DNA of 64,000 nucleotides from Dendrobium chrysotoxum (lineage: Eukaryota; Streptophyta; Magnoliopsida; Asparagales; Orchidaceae), in NCBI GenBank assembly GCA_019925795.1, contig CM034307.1, positions 744,001 to 808,000 of the forward strand, given 5' to 3'. Numbering within the stretch: position 1 is the stretch's first letter; each line of letters starts with the position of its first letter. The translations under genes and the position numbers were made by a program. This document shows positions 23,592 through 35,500 of this stretch, in pieces. The notes beneath the pieces were generated by a model. The model was not told the origin of the DNA and searched no databases. It saw nothing but the letters and a program-made list of their open reading frames with translations.

Positions 23592-26500
23592 AAAAGAAAA
23601 GGGATTTGCAAATAGGTATGAAGACTTAAAGGAAGTCCCGAAATTGATACGATCCCTCGAAGCCCTCGGTCGTCGAGCTAATCCAACCGAGGGATTGAAG
23701 ACTTGAAGACCCAATCTCCTCTCCGTCGATTTGATCCGGTCGAGTCGAGCCAAAAGGGAAAATGCCCTCCTTACCTCCCGACGCCGGGGAGGGGAAGCCA
23801 GGGGGCTGCCAAAAATTTCTCAAAAAATTCTGGACTTTGAAAAAATTTAGACTTATTCGAATTTTTGGAAAGATTGAAAAATATTTAACTAATTAATCTA
23901 ATTGCAACATTAATTAACCAATAAATTTAATTGGATAAACAAATAACCTAATATAATCTAATTTGATTTAATTAACCACAATAACAACAACAACATCAAG
24001 CCTTTATCCCACTACGTGGGGTCGGCTACATGAATCCTTTTTCTCCATTGTGTCCTGTTAAAAGTCAAATCCTCGTTTAAATCTAATAGAGAAAGATCAT
24101 TTCTAATATTTTCTAACCAAGTCTTTTTAGGTCTACCTCTACCTTTCTTAACATAAGACCTCTACTTTCCTAACCGGGTCATCGGGAGGCCGCCGTTTTA
24201 TGTGACCAAACCATCTAAGGCGACTCTCTCTAATCTTATCTTCCACTGGAGCTACTCCAACCTTTTCACGAATATGCTCATTTCGTATCCTATCTCTAAG
24301 GGTAAAGCCACTCATCCACCTGAGCATCCTCATCTCTGCAAACTTAACTTAGAATTATGCTTCTCTTTTAATGGCCAACATTTGGCACCATAAAGCATTG
24401 CAGGTCTCACCACAATCTTATAGAATTTTTCCTTAAGTTTGAGGGGTACTTTTTTATCACACAATAAGCCTGATGCATTCCTCCACTTCAACCATCCCAC
24501 TTGGATTCTGCTGATAATATCCCCATCTATTTCACCATCACTCTGAACAATAGATCCAAGATATCTAAAACGTGTACTCTTATTAATGACTTGATCGGCC
24601 AAATTCACAATCCCCTTACTAGGTCTATTATTACTAAAATTACACTCTATATATTCTGTTTTAGATCTACTCAGGCGAAAACCTTTAGACTCTAAGGTTG
24701 ACCTCCACAATTCTAGTTTACCTTCAACTCCCTATCTAGTCTTATCAACAAGAAGAATACCATCAGCAAAAAGCATACACCAAGGTACATCCTCTTGCAA
24801 ATGTCTAGTGAGAACATCCATGACTAAAGCAAAAAGATATGGGCTTAAGGCTGATCCTTAATGTAATCCAACCGAAATAGGGAAATACTTGGTCAAACCA
24901 CCTTGTGTTTGAACACAAGTAATAGCTCCTGCATACATATCTTTAATGATTTGAATATAAGAGTTATTAACTCCTTTCTTTTCAAGAACTCTCCATAGCA
25001 CTTCTCTTATAACTTTATCATATGCTTTTTCTAAATCAATAAATATCATATGTAAATCCTTCTTATTCTCTCTATATTTCTCCATCAAACCTCTTAATAA
25101 ATGTATGGCTTCCATATCAGACCTACCCGGCATGAATCCAAATTGATTTTGAGAAATATTAGTATCACGCCGCAACCTATGCTCCATAACTCGTTCCCAT
25201 AGTTTTAAAGTATGGCACATTAACTTAATTCCTCTATAATTCGCACAATCTTGTGCATTACCTTTATTCTTAAAAATAGAGATTAACACACTCATTCTCT
25301 ACTCATCTGGCATCTTTTTAGTCTTCAAAATAGTATTGAAAAGATTAGTAAGCCAAGAAATTCCTTCATCTCCTAAGCATTTTCACACCTCTATTGGAAT
25401 ATCATCAGGTCCAATAGCTTTTCCACCCTTCAATTTCTTTAAAGCCTCTCTAACTTCAATTTTACTAATACGCCGATAAAAATAGAAATCTTTATTTTCA
25501 TTTAGGGTGCTAAGGTCACTACAGTCAATTTTATTTTCACATTCTTCATTAAAAAGTTTAGCAAAATATCTCATCCACCTTTGTTAAATATCATCTTCTA
25601 AAAAAAGTACTTTTTGATCTTCATCCTTAATACACTTCACTTGAACTAAATCTTTACTACTCTTATCTCTTTGTTTCGCTAACTTATACATATATCTTTC
25701 TCCCTCCTTAGTATCTAATCTATTATATAAATCACTAAAAGCTAAACTCTTTGCATCGCATATTGCTTTCTTAGATTCCTTACGTGCCTCTTTATATAAT
25801 TTTCAATTATCAGAATTTTTATAATTAAACTAATTTTTATAACAAATCTTTTTATTTTTAATCTTTTCTTGCACATTTGGATTCCACCACCAACTATTTT
25901 TACTATTAGGAGCTTTTCCCTTTGAAACTCCAAGCGCATCTTTTGCAATACTCTTGATATCACTAGCTAATTTTTTCCACATAACATTAGCATTCTCATG
26001 CACAGACAAAATCTTAAGATCTAAAATCTTACTTTCAAAAATATTTTTGTTAATATTCTTTAAATGCCCCTATCTAATCCTAGAAAATCATTTTACTTTA
26101 TTTTTTATTTTCTTCCCCATTATCTTCAAGTCTAAAACTAATAAACGATGTTGGGTACATAAATTTTCACTCGAAATAATTTTACAATCTTTGCAATCTA
26201 AACGATCTAATTTCCTTATAAGAAAATAATCAATCTGAGTTGTGCTATATCTATTTTTATAAGTAATGAATGCTCATTCTTTTTCTTAAATAAGGTATTA
26301 GCAATTAAAAAATCATAAGCTAAACAAAAATCTAATATGGACTTACCACCTTCATTTGTCGTTCCAAATCCATGGCCACCATGAATACTTTTAAAATCAT
26401 CTACCTCTCTACCAACATGTCCATTTAAATCTCCTCCAATAAAAACTCCTTCTTCAAGAGGTATCTTTTGTATTAATTCTTCTAAGTCATTCTAAAATTT

Positions 26501-29500
26501 TAATTTTGAATCCATATCCAAACCCACTTGAGGAGCATAAGCACTTATAATATTAATAATCTTAGCATCAATAACAATATTTAAAGCTATAATTCTATCT
26601 TCAATTCTACTAATATTTATAATATTATCCTCAAACTTTTATCTAAAATCATGCCTACCCCATTTCTAGTATGACTACTACCCGAATACCAAAGTTTAAA
26701 TCCTAAACTATCAATCTCCTTAGCCTTCTCTCCAATCCATTTAGTTTCCTGAATGCACAAAATATTTATCTTCCTATGAATCATAATATCTATTAATTCC
26801 ATTAATTTTCCTGTAAGGGAACATATATTCCAAGTTCCTATCCTAATTTTAGTTTCATGGACTAGCTTCTTTGCCCACATCCATCCTTGATGTGGGAACC
26901 CTTGCCTATTTAACACTGCACCCGGGCTGCGGTGCAGCGACCCTTGCACACCTGTCCCTATATTCAGGCCATACAGCGCGTCGCTTCCAGGGGACGCCCT
27001 AGCATTAACACAATTTCTTAAAGGATTTATGTCATTATTATTCGACAAGTTTTACGCTGGCTGTCGACTACCTAACACAACCCTTCACTTTTCTCATCCA
27101 GGACTTAGGACCTAGCAACGACAGTGTTAATTTGATTTAATTAGCCAATGGAAATTTAAAATCAGACAAAATTTAAAACTTAAATCAAAACTTCAATTAA
27201 GAAGAACTTTAAATCAATTTGTAAATTTAATCCTTAACTTAATCAGAATAATATTAAATAGAGCTTTTTAATATTAACTAATTAAATTTAAACTAAAAAT
27301 AACTAATCTAAAACTCAATTAAGATTAAAATTGCAATCTAACTAACTGTTGGGGTCTAAAACTTGAATCAGAAAACTTTTAAATCAATAAAAGTAAGAGA
27401 AATTTAAGTAATTTAATCAATGCGAGATTTAATAAAAGCTTTAATTGAAACTCAAATTTAATAACAGTTAATTAAAGAAACATTTAATTAAATAAAAAAA
27501 ATGATAATAATACAATTCAAATTTAAATGTTTAACTTAAATAAATCACAGCCTCTTTTAAAAATTAAACCCTTAATTAAATCAATTGAGCAAATAAATTT
27601 AACTGAATTAATCTCAAATCAAATTTAACATCTATATAATTTTAAAATACACCTTAACTAATAAATTGAACATTTAACTTTAATTAAAGTTCATTTAATT
27701 AATTCATAATTAACTAATATAATTAATGCAATTAAAATCAAATAAATGCAAGAAATTGATGTTTCAAATAATCCAACATATGTACAAGCTCCCAAACTAG
27801 CAGCTCTCCAAACATCTCTCCAAATAGCTCTCCAATTGAGCAACCCAGACACAACAACTCTCTGAGCAAGAATAACGCTCACAACAGCTCTGAAACTCCC
27901 TCCAATAAACAACCTCAAAGCTCTCTAAAGGCTCTCTATCTTAGCAGCTCCCTAACAACTTTTTGAGCAAGAACAAGAGGCTTGTATCGAACAAATTAGA
28001 CCACATAGGGAGAAAATAGGAGAATTTGTAGTGAGCAAAATAATTCTCATATGAACATGAGCACGATCTCCTAGTACCAATTGGATAAATATCCTCTACG
28101 AGCTGTGCTAAGTAACACTTAGGGGAATCAAAACAAACTAAACATAATAATTGAAATCTAGAAAGATTTAACGCCACCGGATCCGTAACATGTGTACAAG
28201 CGGATAGAAGGCGTTCGTAGGCCCTTAAATAAAGTTTCAGACATTTTCTAAATAAAAGCACTCTCGCAAATGGATCATATTTAAATATTTTAAATCCCCC
28301 CTTATGTATTAAATATGATCCCTTAAATTGAAGTGCAAAACCCCTGCATGTGCTTCGATCAACGTGTTAAAATTTAAATACAAATGTTCGAGAATGCTTT
28401 GCAGGGTCATATGCTACAACCCGCATGTGTGCGGGTCAAGTATTCAAGTTTCATCCTCCTCCTCGAAAGGACTGGAGTCGACTTGACTTGAATCACAGAA
28501 TGCCTCCCAAATTCACACAAAATAAAGGTGACTTTAATGTCACCCCGATGATGGCCGTGTTGACAGAAAATCTCAACCAGAGGAGTCAAATCTCAAATCC
28601 AGCAAAAGCCCAAATCCCTGAAATGAAATCTATCACTTAAAAATTTGAAACTAAAATAAATCTACCTTCCGCAACTGTTTGTCGGGTGTGATAAATTTGA
28701 AATTAACCTCAGCTCACAAAGAGCGAATGTGTGTCGGGTGTATCGCTACGATTTATCCTCAAATAGTCTCTTGCCAGTAGGGACGTAGCACGCGCTCTCT
28801 GATCGGGTGATTTTGCTGCGAAATGGCACCATTATATTACGATCACGGCCAAAGCCCGTATGTTCCCTAACGGCGTCAAACCCTTGAGCGATGAATCATA
28901 AGTTATATTTGGTAGGCATAAAGCCCTCTGTCAGCTAAGGTGGATTCAGATATATCCCCTTAGACAAACACCAACCCAAGTCTACAAGGTATTCTTGGAC
29001 GAAGCAACCCATGGCTGCCGACAAGGTGCTTTCTGTCAGGTTGGGTCGACTACCTCCTCTGACTAAGTAGACCAGGGATCATGACAGCCTGGGACGATGG
29101 AACCATGGGATCTTGATCGGGCTCGTCTTCATTCCCCCCACCATCAGTTTTAAGTTCGTGGTTATAATTTCTAAATTATGATAAATTCTAAATTATGATA
29201 AATTCAAATCTCAAATTTAAACCCTAAGATTATTGTTATTATATGATAGAGTCATAACCTATGTGACCTCCGTAACAACTAGCCTTAATCGAAGTTCTGT
29301 CCTGTTATCGGGAGGGGTAATTAACTATAGGGGCTTGCGCCTATAGGAAACCAGAACTCAGATAAAAAATTCCTCACAAAATGAGGGCGAAATATCTGGG
29401 TAATGTCTTATCTAAAACCAAATCTGCCTTCTGAAAATTCACCCGGAACCTAATCTCGTTAAAACTCTCCGTTGTCATCACCATCAAACAAGGAAAAGAG

Positions 29501-32500
29501 ACCGATGGCACGGAGAGGCCGGGAATGCAATCAATTGGAATTTTCAGAGCCCACACTACTTCATGCATTTTTTTGTGCGTGGATGTTGACCTCTGCTGCA
29601 AAGCAAAAAGAAAAAAAAAATAAAAAATCAAATAAAAAAAATATACCTCTGCCGAAACCTACCGAACCCGCCGCTTGCTACAGTACCTCCCCATACCCTG
29701 CGAACGGCGCCGTTTGCAGTCCTCGATCGTGTGTTTTGTCTCGACTCGTCTCCCGCTGTCGTTAAAAGCGAGTAGTTGGCGAAGCTTCTCCACACAATCA
29801 AAATCCCGCTCAACCTCACGCAAGACTCCCATAGCTCTCGCAAAACTTCCCCTCCCACGCAGAACCCCTGCTCCGATCTCCTCTCGACCCAGCTTCGACT
29901 CCCCGACGCCTCCCCTCTCATCTCCGACCACAAGACTCACACTCGACCTCCTATTCCCTTCGTAAGTGTTCGACTGCTATCCAATCCTTCATCCATTTGA
30001 TTCCTACAGCAAGACCCAGGAAGCCGGCCGAATCCCTAGCCTCCTACGATCGAGCTCCCGTCGCTGCCTCCCGATCCCTTCCGATCCACAGAGAGAGAGA
30101 GAGAGGGAGAAGGAGCTCTCATACCTAGCCTCTTGCCTCTTGCCTCTTGCCCGACACCCTTCACCCGATCGACTTCACTCCTTCGAGGACGTCCCTTCCT
30201 CGTCGAACCGGAAGTTACGACATTTAGGTCGGAAGCATCAACAGGAGCTCGCTTGCTTTAAAGGTAACTTTCTCCCTTTCCTGCGCTTTCTCGGCCAAAT
30301 CTTGTGAATTTGCCGAGCCCGAGAGAGTAGGGGAGAGATTGGGAGGATAATTATAATTAAAACTGATTTGATTAGTTTTAACTATAATTATTTTAAATAA
30401 CTATAGCTAATTCAAATTAATTTTAATTAAATTATTATAATTAATTTTAACAAATTAATTATGATTAATTTTAATTAAAGTTAATTTTAATTAATTACGA
30501 ATATTTCTTTTTGTTAACTATAATTAATTATTATTAATTAATTATAATCGATTAAAGTTAATTAATATTTATTAATTAATTATAATTATTATAGTTAATA
30601 ATCTTAATTAATTATAATTAAATATAAGTGCATTAATTAAATATGATTATAAATTTTTTTTTTAATCATACTTAATTAATGATTAATTACCAAAAAAGGA
30701 GGGGGCAAATGCCTCTCTTGCCTCGTGCAAACATCGCCGCCGGTCCAACCACTCACAAAGGTATAATCTCTAAAACCTAGATTCTTGTTCTCGTCGTTGG
30801 CGGCGAGCTGACAAACCCCATACGCGCTCACTTAGCGTAGTAGGGAGGGAAACTAGCGCGGCGCCTACGACGAGGCGGGCAATCGCCTTAAACCCCGTCC
30901 TCGACGCTTGCGACGAGCCGGCAAACCCCCTACGCGCTCACGTAGCGTAGTAGGGCGGGAAACCGGTGCGACGCTCGTGACGTGGTGGGTAATCCCCGGA
31001 CCGCTCATGTAGCGTGAGGGGGAACAAAAATTAAGTACCCACATGTGGGGAAATTTCTGTGTTTCTTTGCAACAGGTGCCCGAGACCCCTAAACGCTCAT
31101 GTAGCGGGCGGGGATTGAAGAAAAATTTTGCTGCCGTGGTGTCTACGGACATCTACCTGAAGCGCGCACGTCGCGTGGAGGGGAAGGCAGCCTCTTGGTT
31201 TTTCCCCTAAACAGGGGAGACGTCGGGAGGCTGCCGAAATTTTCAGTGACACCGGGGACTTTGTTTGGACTTGGACTTGCATTCGGACACAAAATGGCTT
31301 ATAAAAATACTTGAACCAACAACAAAATGAATGCGAACTGTAATGAATTTAATTTGAACATTTGAACTCAAGCAAATACTTGAGTTGGACCACAGGGGAC
31401 TTGGACAAGAACTTGGACATGTACTCTAGACTCAAACTGAACTTGGTTTGGACCACAGAGGACACAGAACTTGAGCTTGTTACTTGAGCTCAAACAAGAA
31501 ATTGAACTTTCAAGGACCATAGGAGACTTGATGCAAGAGGATTTGAACTCAACAGAGCTACAAGAAACTAAACTTTAACTTGATAAGTGTACAATTATAA
31601 TGAAGATATACATGCTAAATTATAAACTTGGATCATTCAATTGAAAAATCAATAAATGAGTTTGAGATAAGTGACGAGCAAACTCTCAATGTATGTGATG
31701 ATCTGTTCATAAACGATGAAACTAGAGTAAATTGTCATGTTCAATCAATCAAGCTATGAGCAAGAGGAAAGAACTTGTAGTACAATCGTTCTTCTTGTAA
31801 GTGAAAATCAGAGACTTGTAGTAGCATCAATCACCATCCCACGAACATATGTAAGAAGATTATGGTAGAGGTAATGACATGTTCAAAAGGAGACATGCGA
31901 CAAATGAGGTACCAAGTTAAAGTTGAAGTGTGGCTTTTTCATGGCCAACACAAGTCAACATGCAAACCAATGTATCGAACCCTTACAAGTGAGGTGGGGC
32001 TGGTATACAATGAACACAATGACTTAATATACATGTTGAGACAGAAGACTACAATGTATATAACATATCATCTATGAGCCAAGACATCAGAACGTATTGA
32101 GTGTAAATACTTGCAACGAATGGCAGATGACCCAAAGCATTCAAATGAATATCCATTAAGGAACATAAAGCTTACGTCATACAAAGAATTACAAATGCCA
32201 CACACTTTGTCCTGAATCAGTTGACAATTCAATGGTCAATATGCAAGTGAACATGCAAGAATCCCTAGTGGATGAGCAAAGATCAGAATAAGAGATGTGA
32301 CGGCGAGCTCACAAGCAATAGCTTAAACCTATATCCTTTGTGATTTGCTTACCAAAGTAATGGCAGAAGGTCTGCAACACGCATAACACATCGTCTACAG
32401 TAGTCTACCTACGAGCGACGATTGCTACAGGAATTAGAAGAGGTACAAGTAAGTATATCAAATCTCAGTAAGCTATGATGATTAGCATGAAATAATGTGC

Positions 32501-35500
32501 TCACAGTCAATATGTTGGGAGAGATAGACGACAGATGTGAACTCCTGCGAGTCAGTATAGGAAATCTCTCATATGCAAAGCACATACAAATTGTTTTAGC
32601 AAGGATGCCGTAGCATCTCTACAGCTAACGACTATCCAATACAAGACAGATACACTCAGGTGGTATGCGGCCAAGGTTGTGATATCCCTACAGTTGAGGT
32701 CGGTTCATTCGTAGACAAATATAGCCATTCCATGTGAGCTACGATGATAAAAAAAATCATTTGTGGATAACACCAGTGGATAGGTAGTAAGTGCAGCAAA
32801 TCCTCTGTGGACACGAGTGCACATATTCTATGCAAGCAAATATACGAGGTTACAACAAATCCAAATTCCTACTAACCGTCGTAAGAAGCCTCTCATGTAT
32901 GAAAAGTATCATCTACGAGCGGGACGTCTAAAGGCTACAACAAGTATAAGTCCCCGCGAGTTTCTACAAAAGCAGGAGATTCGTTGGTGTACTGGAATTC
33001 ATCTACAAAAAGCAATCAGCAGTGCACAACAGTCTACCTGTGCAAAGCAGCGAACAACTCAGTTCAGAAGCTGCTACAACACAACGCCATCGGATCTGTG
33101 ACTTTCATGCAAGCGGACAGAAGGCGTTTACAAATATTCCAAGAATACCCCCTCACATGTGCACTTTAATTTGTATACACTTAGGTACACATAAGGGGTA
33201 AATACAAGCATAACCCGCAGGGGCCCCGACGAGCGTGTAGTAAGAACACACGTGACGTCTAGGGATGTTGCGCGGGTTAGTAAGTTTGAACCCGATCCTC
33301 CTAAAGCAATTGAATAGGAGTTGACGAGGTTCAATAAATAACTATAAAATACCCCCGCACGTGCATTGTAGTTTTGTATACACGTGAGTACACGTAAGGG
33401 AATGTATTACACACCCGCATGGGCCCCGGCGAGCGTGTTATTGGTACACACGTGACGTTTAGGGATGCTGCGCGGGTCAATAAGTGGATTCCAGTTCGAG
33501 CCCGATCCTCCTATACGGGTATATAGGGGTCGACACGGCTCGAACCATTAAATAAATATACGGTCACGATATCGACCGGGATATTTATTTTATAGTTCAT
33601 ATTAGGCCCTCAAGACCTATAATCAAGTGAATTCACTTACAAAGGGCACAAAGCCTATGAAACCCGATCCTCTGTCAATTACTAGATAGAGTCGATAAGG
33701 TTCAAAATCAATAAAATATAAGTGACCCCATACACCCCGATGATGGCCGTGTTGAATGAAAATATCAACCGGAGGGGTCCATTTCAAATATCTCAAAGTA
33801 CCACCCAAATTCTCTACAAAATCCAATCTTCTGAAAAATCCCAAAATCCAAAAATCTTTCCAACTCCAGATATTTAAAAATTGAAATCCAACTATCAAAC
33901 CGCTTAAAGCAAAATCCATCCATCCTCCGCAACAGTTTGCCGAGGTGGACAAGTTAAAATTTACTTCAGCTCGCAAAGAGCTAATGCCTGGTCGAAAATA
34001 TCACTAGGATCCATTCTCAAACAATCTCCTGCCAGCAAGGACGTGGTACGAGTCCTCTAACCGGCAGTTTCGCCGCCAAATGGCACTGCAGGATAAACGG
34101 TTATGACTCGGGGCCCTCTGAACCAGGTGGTCGCCGCCAAATGGCACCATTATATTATGGTTATGGCCAGAGCCCGTATGCTCCCCAATGGCATTAAATC
34201 CTTGAGATATGAATCAATAGGATATGATCGATGGGCACAAAGCCCTCTGTTAGCTAAGGTGGATTCGAAATTGTCCCCTTAGGCAAATATACACCCCAGG
34301 TCTACAAGGTTCCCTTGGACGAAGCAACCCATGGCTGCCGACAAGGATCCTTCTGTCAGGTTGGGTCGACTACCTCCTCTGACTAAGTAGACCAGGGACC
34401 ACGATGGCCCGGGATGACGGAACCATGGGATCTTGATCGGGTCTATCATCCATTCCCCCACCATCCGCTTTAAGTGCAAGATGATGAAATTTCTATTTTA
34501 AATATCAAATCCTTCAAACTTCCTACACCCAAACCCATGCTGCTACTATATGCCAGATAACGCGTATTTCCTACGTATCTGATTGACGACTAGCCTTAAT
34601 CGAAAGTTCTCTCTCGTTACCGGGAGGGGTAATTAACTATAGGGGCTTGCGCCTATAGGAAACCAGAACTCAGATCATAAAGTCCTCACAAAATGAGGGC
34701 GAAATCTCTGGGTACTGTCCAATCTACAATACTCATCTGCCTTCCAAAATTTACCCCGGAACTTAGTTCGTTAAAACTCCCCCCGAGCAGAAAGCACAAA
34801 AGTCGGGCGGAGGCCGGGGCCGAATTTTCGGAGCCCACAGTGGATTTGGATGTTTTTGGACTTATTGGAATTATTGCTATGAGGTGGTCATGTTGACAGT
34901 AGTTTTGCATCTTTTTAGCTCATTTGATCTCATATACATATTTTTAAGCAAAGTTGGGTGTTAGTTTAGCTTATTTGAGTTGCTTTGAGATGTGCGCTTT
35001 ACACCAAGTGTTGTGCTTTATAAGATAGAAATTTTTACAATCCTAACAAGATTATTTATTTATTATTTTTACAATCCTAACAATATTTGTTTGTTGCTTG
35101 TGGATTTAAAACAATCTTTAGAAAATGATGAATTCATTTGTACGCATTTTATGATGAAATTGAAATCATTGCATTTGAAGAGTTTTTGAGAGCGTTTTGT
35201 GAAGCATAGCTTCAGTGATGATATCTAACTAAACTCAACCAAATAATCGATTTAGCAAATTTCATTATTTTCAAAAATATGTTTTGTAACTTTAGGCAAC
35301 CAAATGAGGTCTAATAGGAAATGGCATTTACTTATGAAATGCAAACAAATACATTTTTCTAGTTACAATTTCAAGCGTCTTCCTAATGAAAAATGGGAAG
35401 ATAAAAATGGGAAGAAAAAATTATTAGGCAATCGCATAACTTGTACGCTCTCTCAAAAGAAAAAAAAACCAAAAAAGAAAGAAAATGTGTCATTTACTCG

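Larger units (their letters stand above)
22824..29555 (+). mobile_element. giant solo LTR, copy A
   Basis: Starts TGTTGACC, ends GAGCCCACA and is flanked by CTACT at 22819-22823 and 29556-29560. The RTE LINE (23979-27128) is nested inside; without it and its duplication the LTR is about 3.6 kb, shorter than copies B and C because the hairpin-rich and GAACTTGA-rich middle is mostly missing. The right third matches B and C closely (ACCCCGATGATGGCCGTGTT at about 28540; the CTATAGG/CCTATAG hairpin at 29325-29346). It is the most diverged of the three and so probably the oldest. It lies in the first intron of the unknown-function gene. Confidence 0.85.
29584..34839 (+). mobile_element. giant solo LTR, copy B
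   Basis: 5256 bp from TGTTGACC to GAGCCCACA, with perfect 5-bp duplication GTGGA at 29579-29583 and 34840-34844. Layout: GC-rich leader-like zone (29660-30300), AT-rich block (30340-30680), hairpin array (30821-31217), zone rich in ACTTGAACT (31250-31620), zone rich in CTACAAG (31650-33110), two G-box-bearing repeats (33160-33560), then a 3' third shared by all copies. No gag or pol and no inner LTR pair, so it is a solo LTR. It lies 28 bp to the right of copy A, in the same intron. Confidence 0.9.

Noticed and set aside
23384..23753. Tyr-Ile repeat protein on -
   Set aside because: Direct translation of the (TA)n run.
29628..30307. Several 90-113-codon frames as a gene in LTR copy B
   Set aside because: They lie in the GC-rich leader of the giant LTR, overlap on both strands, are not conserved in frame with copy C and have no motif.
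29584..34839. Helitron or CACTA transposon instead of a solo LTR
   Set aside because: TG...CA ends with perfect 5-bp duplications in three copies fit LTR integration; no CTRR end, no AT target and no CACTA terminus.
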